Shown piece by piece: positions 23,601-33,730 of a stretch of DNA of 64,000 bases (within the stretch, counting starts at the first letter, position 1; every line of letters starts with the position of its first letter). Origin of the DNA: Telmatactis stephensoni (Eukaryota; Cnidaria; Anthozoa; Actiniaria; Isophelliidae); the NCBI GenBank assembly GCA_029948255.1, contig JALIZF010001770.1, positions 396,001 to 460,000 of the forward strand, read 5' to 3'. Under the pieces are notes generated by a model, which was given only the letters and a program-made list of their open reading frames with translations, did not search any database and had not been told where the DNA came from. A program made the position numbers and the translations under genes.

Positions 23601-23804
23601 TTAGCCCACCCAAACTTTGGTAAAGTTATGCTCGAAAGTATGGGGTTTTCTGCTGAAGAGCAGCAGACATTAGTTGATGGCATAGCTTACTACAAAAGTC
23701 CTTCTGAACCACCTTCGCTATCACAAGATGAATCTCAAAGTTTCTCTTTCTCTCAATGGGTAGATGAACAAAAAGATGTTAGCAAGAAATTTCACTTGGA
23801 TTAA
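20660..23804 (+). CDS. PB1-like/SAM-domain accessory protein of the DD34E transposon, five exons, 580 aa
   Basis: Exons 20660-20731, 20856-21174, 21492-21830, 22032-22462 and 23223-23804; every junction is GT-AG and the phases (0, 1, 1, 0) close to exactly 581 codons. ATG at 20660 follows the inverted repeat closely. Exon 2 (residues about 25-130) and exon 3 (about 131-243) each contain a ubiquitin-fold/PB1-like stretch ending in the same pattern, NDSDLPFILKEY and DDSDLEKAMEQY, suggesting an internal duplication. Exon 4 is charged (KEKGTLWRYSHKHLKLWTDE) with a Met-rich end. Exon 5 is Ser/Pro/Gln-rich, then has a SAM-like domain (FSLQECCSFLASLGLSHHIS..F....MDGQLLSAL...LESMGF, residues about 475-540). 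SAM and PB1 are protein-interaction folds, so a scaffold or transposase partner is plausible. No catalytic motif seen. The exact function is unknown. Confidence 0.8.
22568..22965. other. AT-rich part of intron 4 with weak inverted ends
   Basis: ACTTTCATAAT at 22580 and ATTATGAAAGT at 22943 are inverted copies; the interior is non-coding. Possibly a decayed MITE; the arms are too short to be sure. Confidence 0.3.
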
Positions 23805-23967
23805 ATTATTATATACATGTATACGGGCATTTTAATGCTGTGGGCGTCAAAAAGTTTATAAAAAGCACAACAATACAGTTGATATTTAAGGGCATGTAAA
23901 AAGGTGCCATTTTGGTCTGACTCATTTTTTGCGTTTTATAATGTTTATAGTTATTCTATTGTTTGAA

Positions 23968-24141
23968 TGTTATCAATAGACTTCTGAAGCTTTGATGTCA
24001 TGTATCGTACAGTATATGCAATGCATTGTGGGACATGTCTGGGATAAAACATGGTGGATTTAATTTGTTTTCTTAAACTGATCCCACAATGCAATGCAAA
24101 ACAAGTGGTGATGTAAAGGCTTCAGGGGTCTATTAGTCAGA
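23968..24141. mobile_element. Palindromic MITE between the two genes of the DD34E transposon
   Basis: TCAATAGACTTCTGAAGCTT (23972) pairs with the reverse of GGCTTCAGGGGTCTATTA (24118), and ATGCAATGCATTGTGGGA (24018) pairs with TCCCACAATGCAATGCA (24083). Total about 170 bp, no ORF. Confidence 0.6.
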
Positions 24142-24572
24142 GTGACAGTAGTATTTGTTTCACACGTTTATGAAAACTATATGGGTTACTTTGTTTCAGA
24201 GGACTCTTTGCAATTGATAGTTATAGTAAAATACTCCAAAACACACCCAAAGTCTATGCATGTATTGCTTTAGTAATCATAATTTCTTGTTTTTTTTTTG
24301 TCAACCACCTTAGTAGTTCAAATACACACTAAAAATATAGACATAAATGAACACAATGACATTAGAGAGCCTACTAAGCTGTTGATACATTGTATCTTGC
24401 TTATTGTTATTTATTTTATGCAGCATATCCACAACTGTCAAACTCTGACAAACAGACATCAGGTTGGATCTGGAAAAAGGCAAAAACCATTATTATAAAT
24501 TAGATTGATATCTTTGTTAGATATTTACAGAACATCCTAATTGCAAGAGCACTGCAACATTAAATAAACATA

Positions 24573-24877
24573 GGGGGTATTATCCTCGGGAACCCAGGGG
24601 TAATCTTTTGTCATTTGTTCCTCACTCCCAGAAGAAATACCCCTAGGCATGAAGTCTGTTAGACCTTGTTCTCGATTCGAAATTTAAAATGGCGGACGCT
24701 TGTCTCTGATCGGTCAATAGATTGAGTTGAACATTCTGATTGGTTGTTTGATTACTGCCCGCCATTTTGAATTTTGAATTGAGAACAAGGTCTAACAGAC
24801 TTCAAGACCTCATGCCCAGGGGTATTTTTTCTGGGAGTGAGGAACGAATGACAAAAGATTACCCATGAGGGGGTAAT
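24573..24877. mobile_element. Roughly 300-bp foldback MITE
   Basis: Arms of about 110 bp: GGGTAATCTTTTGTCATTTG at 24598 and its near-perfect inverse ending near 24865, CTCACTCCCAGAAGAAATAC near 24631 with its inverse near 24828, and GTCTGTTAGACCTTGTTCTC near 24656 with its inverse near 24783. The centre has short direct words (CCGCCATTTT) and no ORF. It lies in the 3' intergenic space between the convergent genes of the larger transposon. Confidence 0.8.
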
Positions 24878-25033
24878 TACAGACAAAAGAATCAACTGAG
24901 CTTGAGCAATTTTGTTTTTAACTATATTTTTACTGATTATTTGTTATTAACATTTTAATGGCACAGTGTTCCTACAATTTGTTATTTATAAGCTTACAAT
25001 TTATTACATGTATTTCAGATTTACTTATCTCAA

Positions 25034-27104
25034 TCAACACACCTGACTTAGTGCATATTCAAAACTTCTCTTGGGATTATCATTGCAAAATTGTCTATGT
25101 TTTGCAATCCACATTTTGGCTATGTTGAATGCCTTTTCAATTGGATTGAAGTCGGGAGAATATGGTCTGTTGGGTTAATAAAATTGAACTTTAAGTCTGA
25201 ACTCTACATCATTGTGAGATAAATACGATATTTCTTGTATGTTTTGTTGTTATAATTACACAATAAAAATATGTACTCAGGTATGTCATGTAAATATACT
25301 TACGGTAAAAAAATCACTATTCCTCCCCTTTCTCGGACCATTTCCAGTACCCTCCCAGAATCATGAATTCTACAGTTGTCCATGATAACAACTGAATTAG
25401 ATTCTCCTTTTGCAAGGGATCCAATGTAGGGCAGGACAAAGTGTTCCACAGCATGTTCAAATTGATCTCTGTTATAACTACCAATGATGCAGTGTCCAAA
25501 AGCACCTTGGGTGGTGATCCCACCAAGAACACTATATCTGGTTCCTCTTACAAAGTATCCTTCAGTGGAAACTTTTGTACCTTGGAGTCCTCTCCCATAT
25601 TTTCTCTGTAAAATAATTTATTTTCTTAGTTATAAAATCTAATATTACTTTCAAACAACTAATACAGCTTTAAAGACAAGTTATTTTTTGTATAATTTTT
25701 TGTCATGTTTTATAAAACCTCAGATTTTCAAGATGGAAAAGTCTTAAAGTGATAAGAAAGTTAAGTTCTAATAAATAATTTATAAAAATATTATAATTAA
25801 TAATACTAATTATTATTCAGTCTTAAGGGTAGTAATCAAACACATCAAAGTCAGTGTTATTTAACATGCCTAAATCAGAATAGACCATTTCACTTATTCC
25901 CTCACTGGAGGACCAAACAATGGTTATTCTCTCTCTTGAGAATTGATAACTTTTGTCATGCGAACATTTTTCATTGTTTTGACCTCCAGTCAGGGAATAA
26001 GTGAAATGGGTCTATAGGCATTTTCATTGAGATGCTTCAAGCCTATATGACTGAACTGAACTGAAAGGCAGCATGCTGAAATATATCATGATATAAAGAA
26101 CAACAATAGTGTAACTTTACATGCAAGTTACTTTGACCAAATGTCTTTTCAACTGAATGCATTTTTGGAGAATGGTTATATAAAAAGCTTAATATGTTAC
26201 ATGTACTTGAGTATAAGTAATAATGTATGTGTTAGAATTTAATAAAGAACTGCATGTACCTGTAAATTTCTATTATCCTTTGATGATTCATCAATAAATA
26301 GGAGCTGATCACGACGAAAAGCAGCAATTCTTCTTCTAAATTTGGCTCTCTCAACTTCGTTACGTTGTTTTGCAATAATCTGTAACTAAACGTATTATGA
26401 AAGTAAACTATTTACATGTAGCCTTTTGCCCACAGTACTTTTACAGATTTATAGAGGAGTCTGGAAGAGACATCAAAAACCCTATAAAAAATTCAAATCG
26501 GGCTAATCACACCCAAATATTACACCAGGAACAAAAACAAGCTCAACTCGAAGTAAGCAAACTGTATTTCAAGTATTCTCCTTTTTTAACATATTGACCA
26601 ACAGGAATCAGCTTGAGCTTCCTGTGTTTTGCCTTGTTTGTTTTGTTCATTCCAATATCAGGTATATATAACATATACAGTTACCTTTCGACGTGAAAAT
26701 CCCATTCTTTGTAGAGCTCTTTCAATCAGAGACACCGATAATTTTTCGTTTCTTCCTGTAATAAACTGAAGCCATTCGGCCATTTCTTCAAAGTAAAGGT
26801 CCGGATGTTCATCAACAAGACGGTGTAAAAGTAGGATTTCCTGTGCTAAAAATTGAATCTTGTAAAACTTAAGATTTATTAAAGCACATACAACATATGA
26901 TTGCAAGCACTTACGTGAAAGTTTTCTTGACTTCCCAAGTCGTACTTTTCCTTTGATGCTTCCTGTTTCTTCGTAAAGTTTTTTAATTTTTTTAACAAAC
27001 GAATTACTCACATCCAATTTTTGGCATATTTCTTTTACCGAAGAACCCCTGAGACACAATCTCACAACCCTCCATCGCAAACTTTCGTCGTAAATACGAG
27101 GCAT
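25034..27104 (-). CDS. Tc1/mariner (IS630) superfamily DD34E transposase, five exons, 301 aa
   Basis: Exons 26915-27104, 26685-26845, 26260-26379, 25304-25605 and 25034-25166; GT-AG throughout, phases 1, 0, 0, 2, exact closure at TGA. ATG at 27102-27104 (MPRIYDES). Two helix-turn-helix units bind the repeats: RWRVVRLCLRGSSVKEICQK..VSNSFVKKI and LSVSLIERALQRMGFSRRK. The catalytic triad is visible: D in LLFIDES, D in VIMDNCRIHD, E in YSPDFNPIEKAF, with 34 residues between the last D and E. DDE transposases of this type cut and paste at TA, matching the flanks. Introns are unusual for the family. The gene starts 126 bp inside the right inverted repeat and converges on the SAM gene. Confidence 0.9.
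25880..26018. mobile_element. Small MITE in transposase intron 3
   Basis: ATAGACCATTTCACTTATTC near 25882 (continuing CCTCACTGGAGG) pairs with the inverse of GAATAAGTGAAATGGGTCTAT ending near 26015 (shown here by its first words GAATAAGTGAAATG). Arms of about 45 bp, loop about 50 bp, no ORF. TA may be the target (..TA GACC / GGTC TA..). Confidence 0.65.
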
Positions 27105-27229
27105 AATTATATAGAACAGACGATTCTCACAAGTGAAAATCACTCGAGATCAGACGCCATTTTGGATCACTCGGTAAACTCGGTCCCAGCTCATTTTGAT
27201 TGACGGCAGTGTAAACCTGGGTACGAGAT

Positions 27230-27298
27230 TGCAGTGTAAACGCTAGTTTGAAAACGAGACTTTGAACTTCGTGGGTTGCACTTCAACGATAATGGTTG
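27230..27298 (-). repeat. Right terminal inverted repeat of the two-gene DD34E transposon
   Basis: Exact inverse of 20536-20604, followed by target TA at 27299-27300. Confidence 0.95.
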
Positions 27299-27300
27299 TA

Positions 27301-27694
27301 ATATCATATCTTTGCGTGAAATCATGAGTCGCACTCGTTGCACTGATTTCTTGGTTGACAAGGCCGTGTAGGTTTCAAACAGATACTACAAGGATATTTG
27401 TCACCTGGGTTGAGCTCAATATCCCCTCCGAGTAGAAGTAGCAAAAACAACGGCATGGAACTATCGGCATGGAGACGATCAGATTATGTCAATCTTGGCC
27501 GAGTGTGTAAAACAAAGGATGATTTCTGTTCCAATGGCTACAGCTCCATTCGATGAGAATGGGACACAAAATATAAATCCTGAGATTCCTTCCTGTTGTC
27601 TATGGGTATTTTCTTGACTGGAATTCCATTTCTGTTTAAGAATACAGGTTAATAAGACAAGAAATAGTGGAGCCCAAAACTTTGTGCCCGCCAT
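27301..27694 (-). pseudogene. LINE N-terminal leader with 2A-like motif and PHD-like zinc segment
   Basis: Minus strand. A short hydrophobic leader (MPLFLLLLLGG) runs into GDIELNPGD at about 27400-27430. This is the 2A-like translational-skipping signature GDxExNPGP with the final Pro changed to Asp, known at the N-terminus of some CR1-like LINEs of marine invertebrates. It is followed by CSICLKP..CQPRNQCNECDS-FHAK, the start of a PHD/RING-type zinc finger of such LINEs, with a stop where a Trp or Tyr is usual. The frame then reaches the TA target of the DD34E transposon. The 27479-27694 frame upstream (MAGTKFWAPLFLVLLT) may be another part of the leader. Together with the matching RT downstream this is the 5' part of the same LINE. 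Confidence 0.65.
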
Positions 27695-27699
27695 TGCTG

Positions 27700-29240
27700 A
27701 CCGCTGACATATTATGCAAATTCTAAATTACGAAGATGGACCTTAAGGTGCCTGGAAACAGTTTTTTTGGTCACCAACCAATAACAAATACACGGTTTAA
27801 AAACCACTTCCCCGTGGTCAGTGTTGGGTTTGTACTGGCAATCCTCGTATGTATGCATATTATGGGGAAATCCCGTAAACTTTACTATAGAATCTTAAGC
27901 AAACTCTGGAAATTTATCTTGGAAGTATGAACTAACTTTTTACCAAGCTTCGGGAAATTTAATTTCACAAACCCCAAATTATGGAGTCTTCAATCTGGAT
28001 TATGAATTTTTAAGACGATTGTAAATATCTGAGCGAAAAGCGATGTAGAGAATTATTATATTCATATACATCAGTTGATTTTATGCTAGTAGTTGTTTAT
28101 TACGCTCTTTACTTATCTGAAACGTTTGGAGACAATTCCTTTATATTTGGAAGGTAGTAGAGCCTCAGAAAGAAAGATGACTTTTTTGCACAAGTGTCCA
28201 CAAATTCAGAAACCGGAATCAGACTCTCTTTTCTCAAAACTGACTCCAACAATTTCTTTCCAAACTTCTGTATAGGAAATATAATCCTTTCCAATTCAGC
28301 ATTATTGAACTTCATTTGGCTGGAAATTCTAGAACGAACACAACAGCAGAAACAAAATTGGCTCCATTGCCTTTCAATAAATTGTGTCTCGAGTCAAACG
28401 AACTGCCTTCGAATGTTTTGGTTCTGCCTATTGTTCTCTGTAACAATAGTGGGATTAAGGGATTAGTGTTCTAATTATTGTACTGATATTGATGAAATTA
28501 ATGTTATGATAAAAAATTGCTACGACAGCATGTAAATCACTTCCAGGTATTATCACAAGCTAAGACGTTTCTGTTAAGGCAATACCTTTTTCTCGTTGAC
28601 AAGCACTGCTTTAAATGATAACATACATATAAGTAGAATCAAGTCACACACTCGTTTCTGTCCCAATACAGACACAGGAACCTCAGCGAGATGAAATATC
28701 TCTAAATTTAGGGTATTACATATGACCTTCAAAAGCAAGAACAGCGTCAAAAAATATTGACCAGATGGAGTGGCATTTTGGATGATTATTCTGATTACTG
28801 CACATTGTGTCAGCCGCAAACCCAAAATAGTTTATAATCACATACACCTGGAATATCCTTCAATAACACAAAATGGAGCACCATTTTGCCATCATAAAGC
28901 TAGAAATCCATGTAATTGCTACAAAAACAACTATTTGAAAACTGTGCAGTTTTCATGCACCATTTTGAAGTGTTTCTGCAGCACTAAATGAGTTCTCATG
29001 AAACATTACAGGCATATCATCATCACGATCATTGAATTTAAATTCGTATGTGTAGTATAAGTTCCTTTGTCATGAGTCACAAACCAAACAAATTAAACTT
29101 TATTTGTATAACAACATTTGAAATGACTCTACTAAACTGACATACACAACTGCAAGACTGCACTCGCTCACGCCATTCTCACGCATCCACGTACGTCACA
29201 ACACTCACTCTACATATGGTAAATCATCCACACGATAATC
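27700..29240. other. No gene seen
   Basis: AT-rich. Short frames at 28093-28315 on both strands and 28574-28825 (minus) have no recognisable pattern and no splice partners. The strand-symmetric nature at 28.1-28.3 kb suggests chance. Part of this may be LINE 5' sequence or the 3' flank of the minus-strand gene at 29.2 kb. Confidence 0.5.
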
Positions 29241-31895
29241 TCAAATTGGGCCATTCTTTCGTTTATAACATTCAATAAAATTTCTGAGGGATTGTCTTGT
29301 AGCAAATGTTTTCTCTAGTCCTTTAGAGTTGTGCTTTTGCTTTTTGTGCAACCTGGTTGCTCTTTCATACAGCTCACAACTGTAGTTGTCCACGCTTGAA
29401 TGACGCTTGATTTCACTGGCAGCATGGACAGAGTATTCAAGATTTTCTGTACAGTAGCCTAGCCCACAGAATTCTTCTGATTGTATGGCATAGGCCCACA
29501 AAAGACTTAATCTTGTGATGCTTTCAATGGACCAACCCAAAATCTCTTAAAGCTTTGGAATAAAGTATCTGAAGCACAAAACTTCCAAAAATATTAAAGT
29601 TACAACGAATATACAATGTTTTTGATCATAATTGACAGATTTCTTTACATTTTTCAACTTTGTTTATATTTACCTTTTTTCTATTTTTACACAATTCCTC
29701 CATGTATCCTGTATACCTTACCAAATAATTTTCATAAATTTTGGTTAACTTGCTTACATGTCCAGTTGATTATATTGATCATGTGACTTTCAATGTCAAT
29801 CATGGCTACTATAGACACTAATAAGAACTTTCAAAAACATTCCAAATTACACATTTATTACCTGCAATGTTAAGTCTTCTTTGAAGTCTTTTGACTTTCT
29901 CACATAAACTTTTGTTGAGTTGCACCAATGCCTGGCAGTCAGTGTTGTCACAATTTATGTTAAGCACATCTGATTCAATGCAATGCTGATCATCATCGCT
30001 TATCACCATTGGTGTAACATAAGTGGAGCTTTTCTTTTTGACTGGAATTGGCAAAGATTTTACTGATCTCTCATTGAGTACTGCATGATTGTTTATCCCG
30101 CTTGTGTCATCCGGGAGAGGCAGGTCTAGTGGATGATCACTGTTGGTCAGTCTTGTCCTTGCTTGCTTTCTCACAGCAGTTTTGGCTTCTCTTTTCTTTC
30201 GTGCTTCCTCTTTCTGTGCCTCCTCTTTGTCTTTTTTATTCTCTGTCACCAGCCTGCAACCACCAACCACCACCTTGTTGTCTTTGCCAATGACTTTCTT
30301 CTTTTTCTTGTTCGATATAGCTTTTGTTGGTTGTTTTGCTGATGCATTATCATGCTTGATGCCCATTAATGATCTTCCTATGGAACTGTTCTCATTGAGC
30401 ACTGCATGATTTTTTATCTCGCTTGTGTCATCTGGGAGAGGCAGGTCTAGTGGATAATCACTGTTGGTCAGTCTTGTCCTTGCCTGCTTTATTCTCACAG
30501 CAATGGAACTGTTCTTAAAACTGTTTTCCACGTTTCTTCAAACGTTTAAGCAGCACATTCTTGTCATCTGTCAAATATGAAAATGTGACATTGATTTATT
30601 TATTTATTTAATATTTCCTTTGTACTTCTTTCTTAATTAACATTGAAAAAAAAAAGATATCTTATCAAAAGTTCGAAAAACCGCTGGTCAGCTGTTATTG
30701 GCCACAGCCACAGGTCACGTGACCTTATCTCCCCTAAAAGTAAAAGTGCAAAGTTTCAGCTCAATAAAGAAACAACATTAAACTAGATAATATAATGTTA
30801 GATAATTTCTTAAGATTTGTTTGGAAAAATGCACTGGAGAGCAAGGCTATGCTCTACAGTGCTTTTTTTCCAAATGAACCTTAAGAAAACATCCAAACTT
30901 GAACAAGCCGTCATTATGCTTGTATGACATCTCATGACCTGAAAATTTATACTTTTTACTAATTTCAAGGTGCTCTTTTCATTTCTAGATTTCATTTTAA
31001 TGATGCTGCTGATTTAGGGGAGATGAGATCACGTGACCTCTAACTGCAAAAGGCCTATATTATCTCCGTTTAAAATGCATGGATGTCCCCCAATTTTTTT
31101 TCATGAATCAAAACCCCTTTAAAAAGTATGCAAGAAGAAATGTAGAAAAATTGAAATAAAATTGGGTCTCAATTAGTGGCCCCCGTCCTCAAATGTATTG
31201 ATTGATGAAACAGGGTCAGATATATGATCAGGGGTTACAAAACTAGTAGGGGAGCAGAACGTCAGTTCACTAATGCCACTGACCTTGTACTTCTATAAGG
31301 GTTGCCTCATAGAATTTTTTGTCGGGGTGCCAATATGCAAGAATAGTGTCCCCCTCTTGGATATCGTCTTCGTCTTCTGAATCAAGTGGTTTCACTTCGT
31401 CTCCTGCCAACACCCTTATAGTTTCAGGACTGTCTTCATATTGAACTTGGAACCAGTTTTCTAAACGTTTTAAAGGCAATTTTTAGTATGAGGCCTGGAT
31501 ATACATCCTAGAAAGATTTGAAATGCAAGGACGTTTTTCCAGCCTTTTTAGTAGTACTACTATAAATGCTGAAACAAGTGTTGTTTTGTCGTATTTTGCA
31601 TTATGCAACACTTCACAAAAATTAAAAGACAATACTTGTTATTTTTCAATTCAACCATTCAACTATTGTTATTTTAAAAAGAAAAACGAACAATTGTTTT
31701 TCGGGGCATCTTCAGGATGGCGGCGTATGCCTTTGCTGCGCCTATCCTAAAGAGCAAAAACTAGAAAATGGTATAATTACGAGAGTTTCCAATTAAAAGG
31801 AAATAATGTTGGACTAAAATAATTTCTTAAAAAAAGTATTGAACTTACCATCTTCCTCGAACTTTCGTTTTCGAGAAACTCGTTTTTGCATCGCC
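29241..31895 (-). CDS. Unrecognised multi-exon gene, divergent from a tnp2-type transposase
   Basis: Exon 1 31847-31895 starts MAMQKRVSRKRKFEED (nuclear-signal-like basic cluster), phase 1. Exon 2 31284-31460 encodes an acidic stretch (DSEDEDD) and GDTILAYWHPDKKFYEATLIEV, which resembles a Tudor-like strand pattern. Exon 3 (about 29862-30575) is Lys-rich and has a duplicated unit, ARTRLTNSDYPLDLPLPDD..IKNHAVLNE and ARTRLTNSDHPLDLPLPDD..INNHAVLNE, then a coiled coil (LVQLNKSLCEKVKRLQRRL). Near 30530 the frame entering the exon (DDKNVLLKRLKKRGKQ) stops, so a frameshift or alternative splice is needed. Last exon 29241-29545: WSIESITRLSLLWAYAIQSEE...YERATRLHKKQKHNSKGLEKTFATRQSLRNFI. I do not recognise the family. 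Its start is 193 bp from the start of the tnp2-type gene on the other strand, so a shared promoter and a two-gene transposon are plausible. Confidence 0.5.
30711..31043. mobile_element. Roughly 330-bp MITE in an intron of the divergent gene
   Basis: AGGTCACGTGACCTTATCTC plus CCCTAAA (30711) pairs with the inverse of TTTAGGGGAGATGAGATCACGTGACCT at 31013-31040. A second internal palindrome (GGAAAAATGCACTGGAGAGC against GCTCTACAGTGCTTTTTTTCC) sits at 30820-30875. No ORF. Confidence 0.65.
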
Positions 31896-32087
31896 ATCTT
31901 TCGGGTTTGTGAAGTTTGTAAGTACAGCAGACCAAAGACCAAAAAAGGTGCCAAACCAAAACGAGGCTAGCCTCACTCCTGTGCAATCTAATAATCCCAG
32001 TATCCCATGCGTGCAAAGGCTTGACTGTCATGCCTGCCGTTGGCGAGAAAAGAAAATGTGGCCGATACCGTCAATATTTAAGAGAAA
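31896..32087. promoter_or_regulatory. Short divergent intergenic region, probable bidirectional promoter
   Basis: 193 bp between the ATG of the minus-strand unknown gene and the ATG of the plus-strand tnp2-type gene. No clear TATA box. It must hold both promoters if both genes are used. Inference from arrangement only. Confidence 0.35.
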
Positions 32088-33517
32088 ATGAACCCTTTAA
32101 TGCTGAATCTTTCCGAAGAAAAATCCGTCCATCAACTAAGAAAAACTGGCATTTCACAGGAAACCTTGAAATTACACCACACTCAAAATAATGACATCAA
32201 TGTAAATGCTGGCAGTCCTGTGATGGCAGACGAAATAGTGCAGATACAACAGGAAACATCAGTCAAAAATAGTGATGGCAACCAACCAAATGATGAATGT
32301 TTTAACCAGTCTGATTCTGAATCCACAACTGGAACTATTTATGAGCTAGATACTGATTACTCAAATGAGAGTTCAAACGATGACACTGATGCCGAGTCTG
32401 AGGCAACTTCCAACAATGACCCTCCACTTTATGAAGGTGCTCAAATTTCTATTTCATCTAGCATTCTTTTGATTTTGTCTTTCGCCCTTAAGCACAAGCT
32501 TACGGGATAGTGTTTGACTGACTTCCTGGCTGTTATCGAGGCCCACTGCCTGAAACCCAATTTCTGCAAATCTTATAGTTATTTCAAGAAAATGAAAGGT
32601 GGATTAAACAAGCATATTTTTTTGTAGCTATTGCAATGGCTACATTTGCCAACATAAAGATTTGGAACCATTGCCCCATTCTTGTGGAGTATGTGGGAAG
32701 ATTGTGGATGGTAGCTCATTCTTTTTGGAAGCTACTATTACTGATCAAGTGATTAAACTTTTCAAAGGTAAGCAGCTAGTGTTGGATGTCTTGATGGCCA
32801 AACACAGGTTTTGGACTTCAGAGCTGGGCTGTTCAAAATCTGATTAGCACTAATCGAGGGTTAACTCTCTAAAGAACTTCAAAACATATAGCATATTTTA
32901 ATAGACAGTTTGATGTGTACACTAGGTAGCGATTAAAGTCATTAAAACACCAATTTGAATGCACTTCGATTCTGCCTTTATTTACGTGAAGTACACGGTC
33001 GACGATAGAGATATTGTTGTTGTGTATTGTTGTGGTTCAAACTGAAATTACAATGGCTATATATGAGGGACGATTTAAAGGCAAATAACAATAGTCCTAT
33101 GACGATTACAATTGCATGGACACTAGAGCAAATCAAATCAATTAAGCGATACTTAATGATAGTTACAATTAACATAGACAAAGTCACTTACTTTGGTGGG
33201 CTAACGTGGGTACACAGAAACTTGTAGAATTGTAGATATATACTTGTTGAAATTTTAGAGACTTGATATAATGTTGTCGACTCACGCGAGGTTGATAAAA
33301 GACTGAAACCTAAGACGCTATCACGCTACTGTAGCTAATCCTATTTGCGTGACTAAGTAAACCTCGATAATGATATATGATAAACGCGACATGTTGTGTG
33401 ATCTAAACTAACAGTATGGATGGGTATTTTATGAGTCACGCAGTATTTTAATGAGCCCACAGGTTGAGTCAAAATACAAGTGAACAAGTAAAATGTCCAG
33501 CCTTACTACACTTCAAA

Positions 33518-33730
33518 CAGGGGCGTACCGGGGGGTCTATGTCATGAATCATGAAAAATAAAAAGCGAAAAATCCCAAGTCACGGGACGCCAGTTTTTAT
33601 ATTTTGGCTTTTCACGTGTCAAGAGAGAAGTGCCATGCACGGATCACGAGAAATGATTTATTAAAATCCTGAATCACGAAAAACAAAAATGCTCGATCAC
33701 GCGTCACGAGTAAACCCCTGTACGCCCCTG
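33518..33730. mobile_element. 213-bp hAT-like MITE
   Basis: Ends CAGGGGCGTACCGGGG and, inverted, CAGGGGCGTACAGGGG, flanked by TTCAAA on both sides (33512-33517 and 33731-33736; CTTCAAAC against GTTCAAAC if an 8-bp duplication is assumed). CAGGGGCG termini and a 6-8 bp duplication fit hAT. The interior is made of short CACGA/TCACG words. It lies in a tnp2 intron. Confidence 0.8.

Larger units (their letters stand above)
20536..27298. mobile_element. Two-gene Tc1/mariner-like (DD34E) transposon, complete, 6763 bp
   Basis: Bounded by TA duplications (20534-20535 and 27299-27300). Terminal inverted repeats 20536-20604 and 27230-27298 are identical over 69 bp, beginning CAACCATTATCGTTGAAGTG. Beyond that the repeats continue imperfectly (GTCAATCAAAAT..TGGGACCGAGTTT), the right end carrying an extra 26 bp that look like a local duplication. 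Inside are two convergent multi-exon genes, both assembled without a lesion: a SAM/PB1-like protein from the left end and a DD34E transposase from the right end. At least three smaller inverted-repeat elements lie in its non-coding parts. The perfect repeats suggest recent insertion. Confidence 0.92.
17222..27694 (-). mobile_element. CR1/L2-like LINE, split by two younger insertions
   Basis: Minus-strand non-LTR retrotransposon. The 3' end lies at about 17222, with AATAAAG followed by a short (GATGTA)n tail. Coding pieces: C-terminal tail 17439-17629, reverse transcriptase 18619-20533, and N-terminal leader/zinc segment 27301-27694. Removing the piggyBac insert (17634-18614, TTAA) puts the C-terminal tail exactly in frame with the reverse transcriptase. 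The Tc1-like insert (20536-27298, TA) separates the leader from the end of the endonuclease region. Most of the endonuclease domain is missing, so an internal deletion happened before or with that insertion. The order of events is LINE first, then both DNA transposons. Confidence 0.85.

Noticed and set aside
28093..28825. Small frames on both strands at 28.1-28.8 kb
   Set aside because: Overlapping frames of similar length, no motif, no matching splice sites.
29818..30531. Treating 30531 as a true start codon
   Set aside because: The codon there is GTG, and an acceptor lies just upstream at about 30576, so the frame is an internal exon rather than a gene start.
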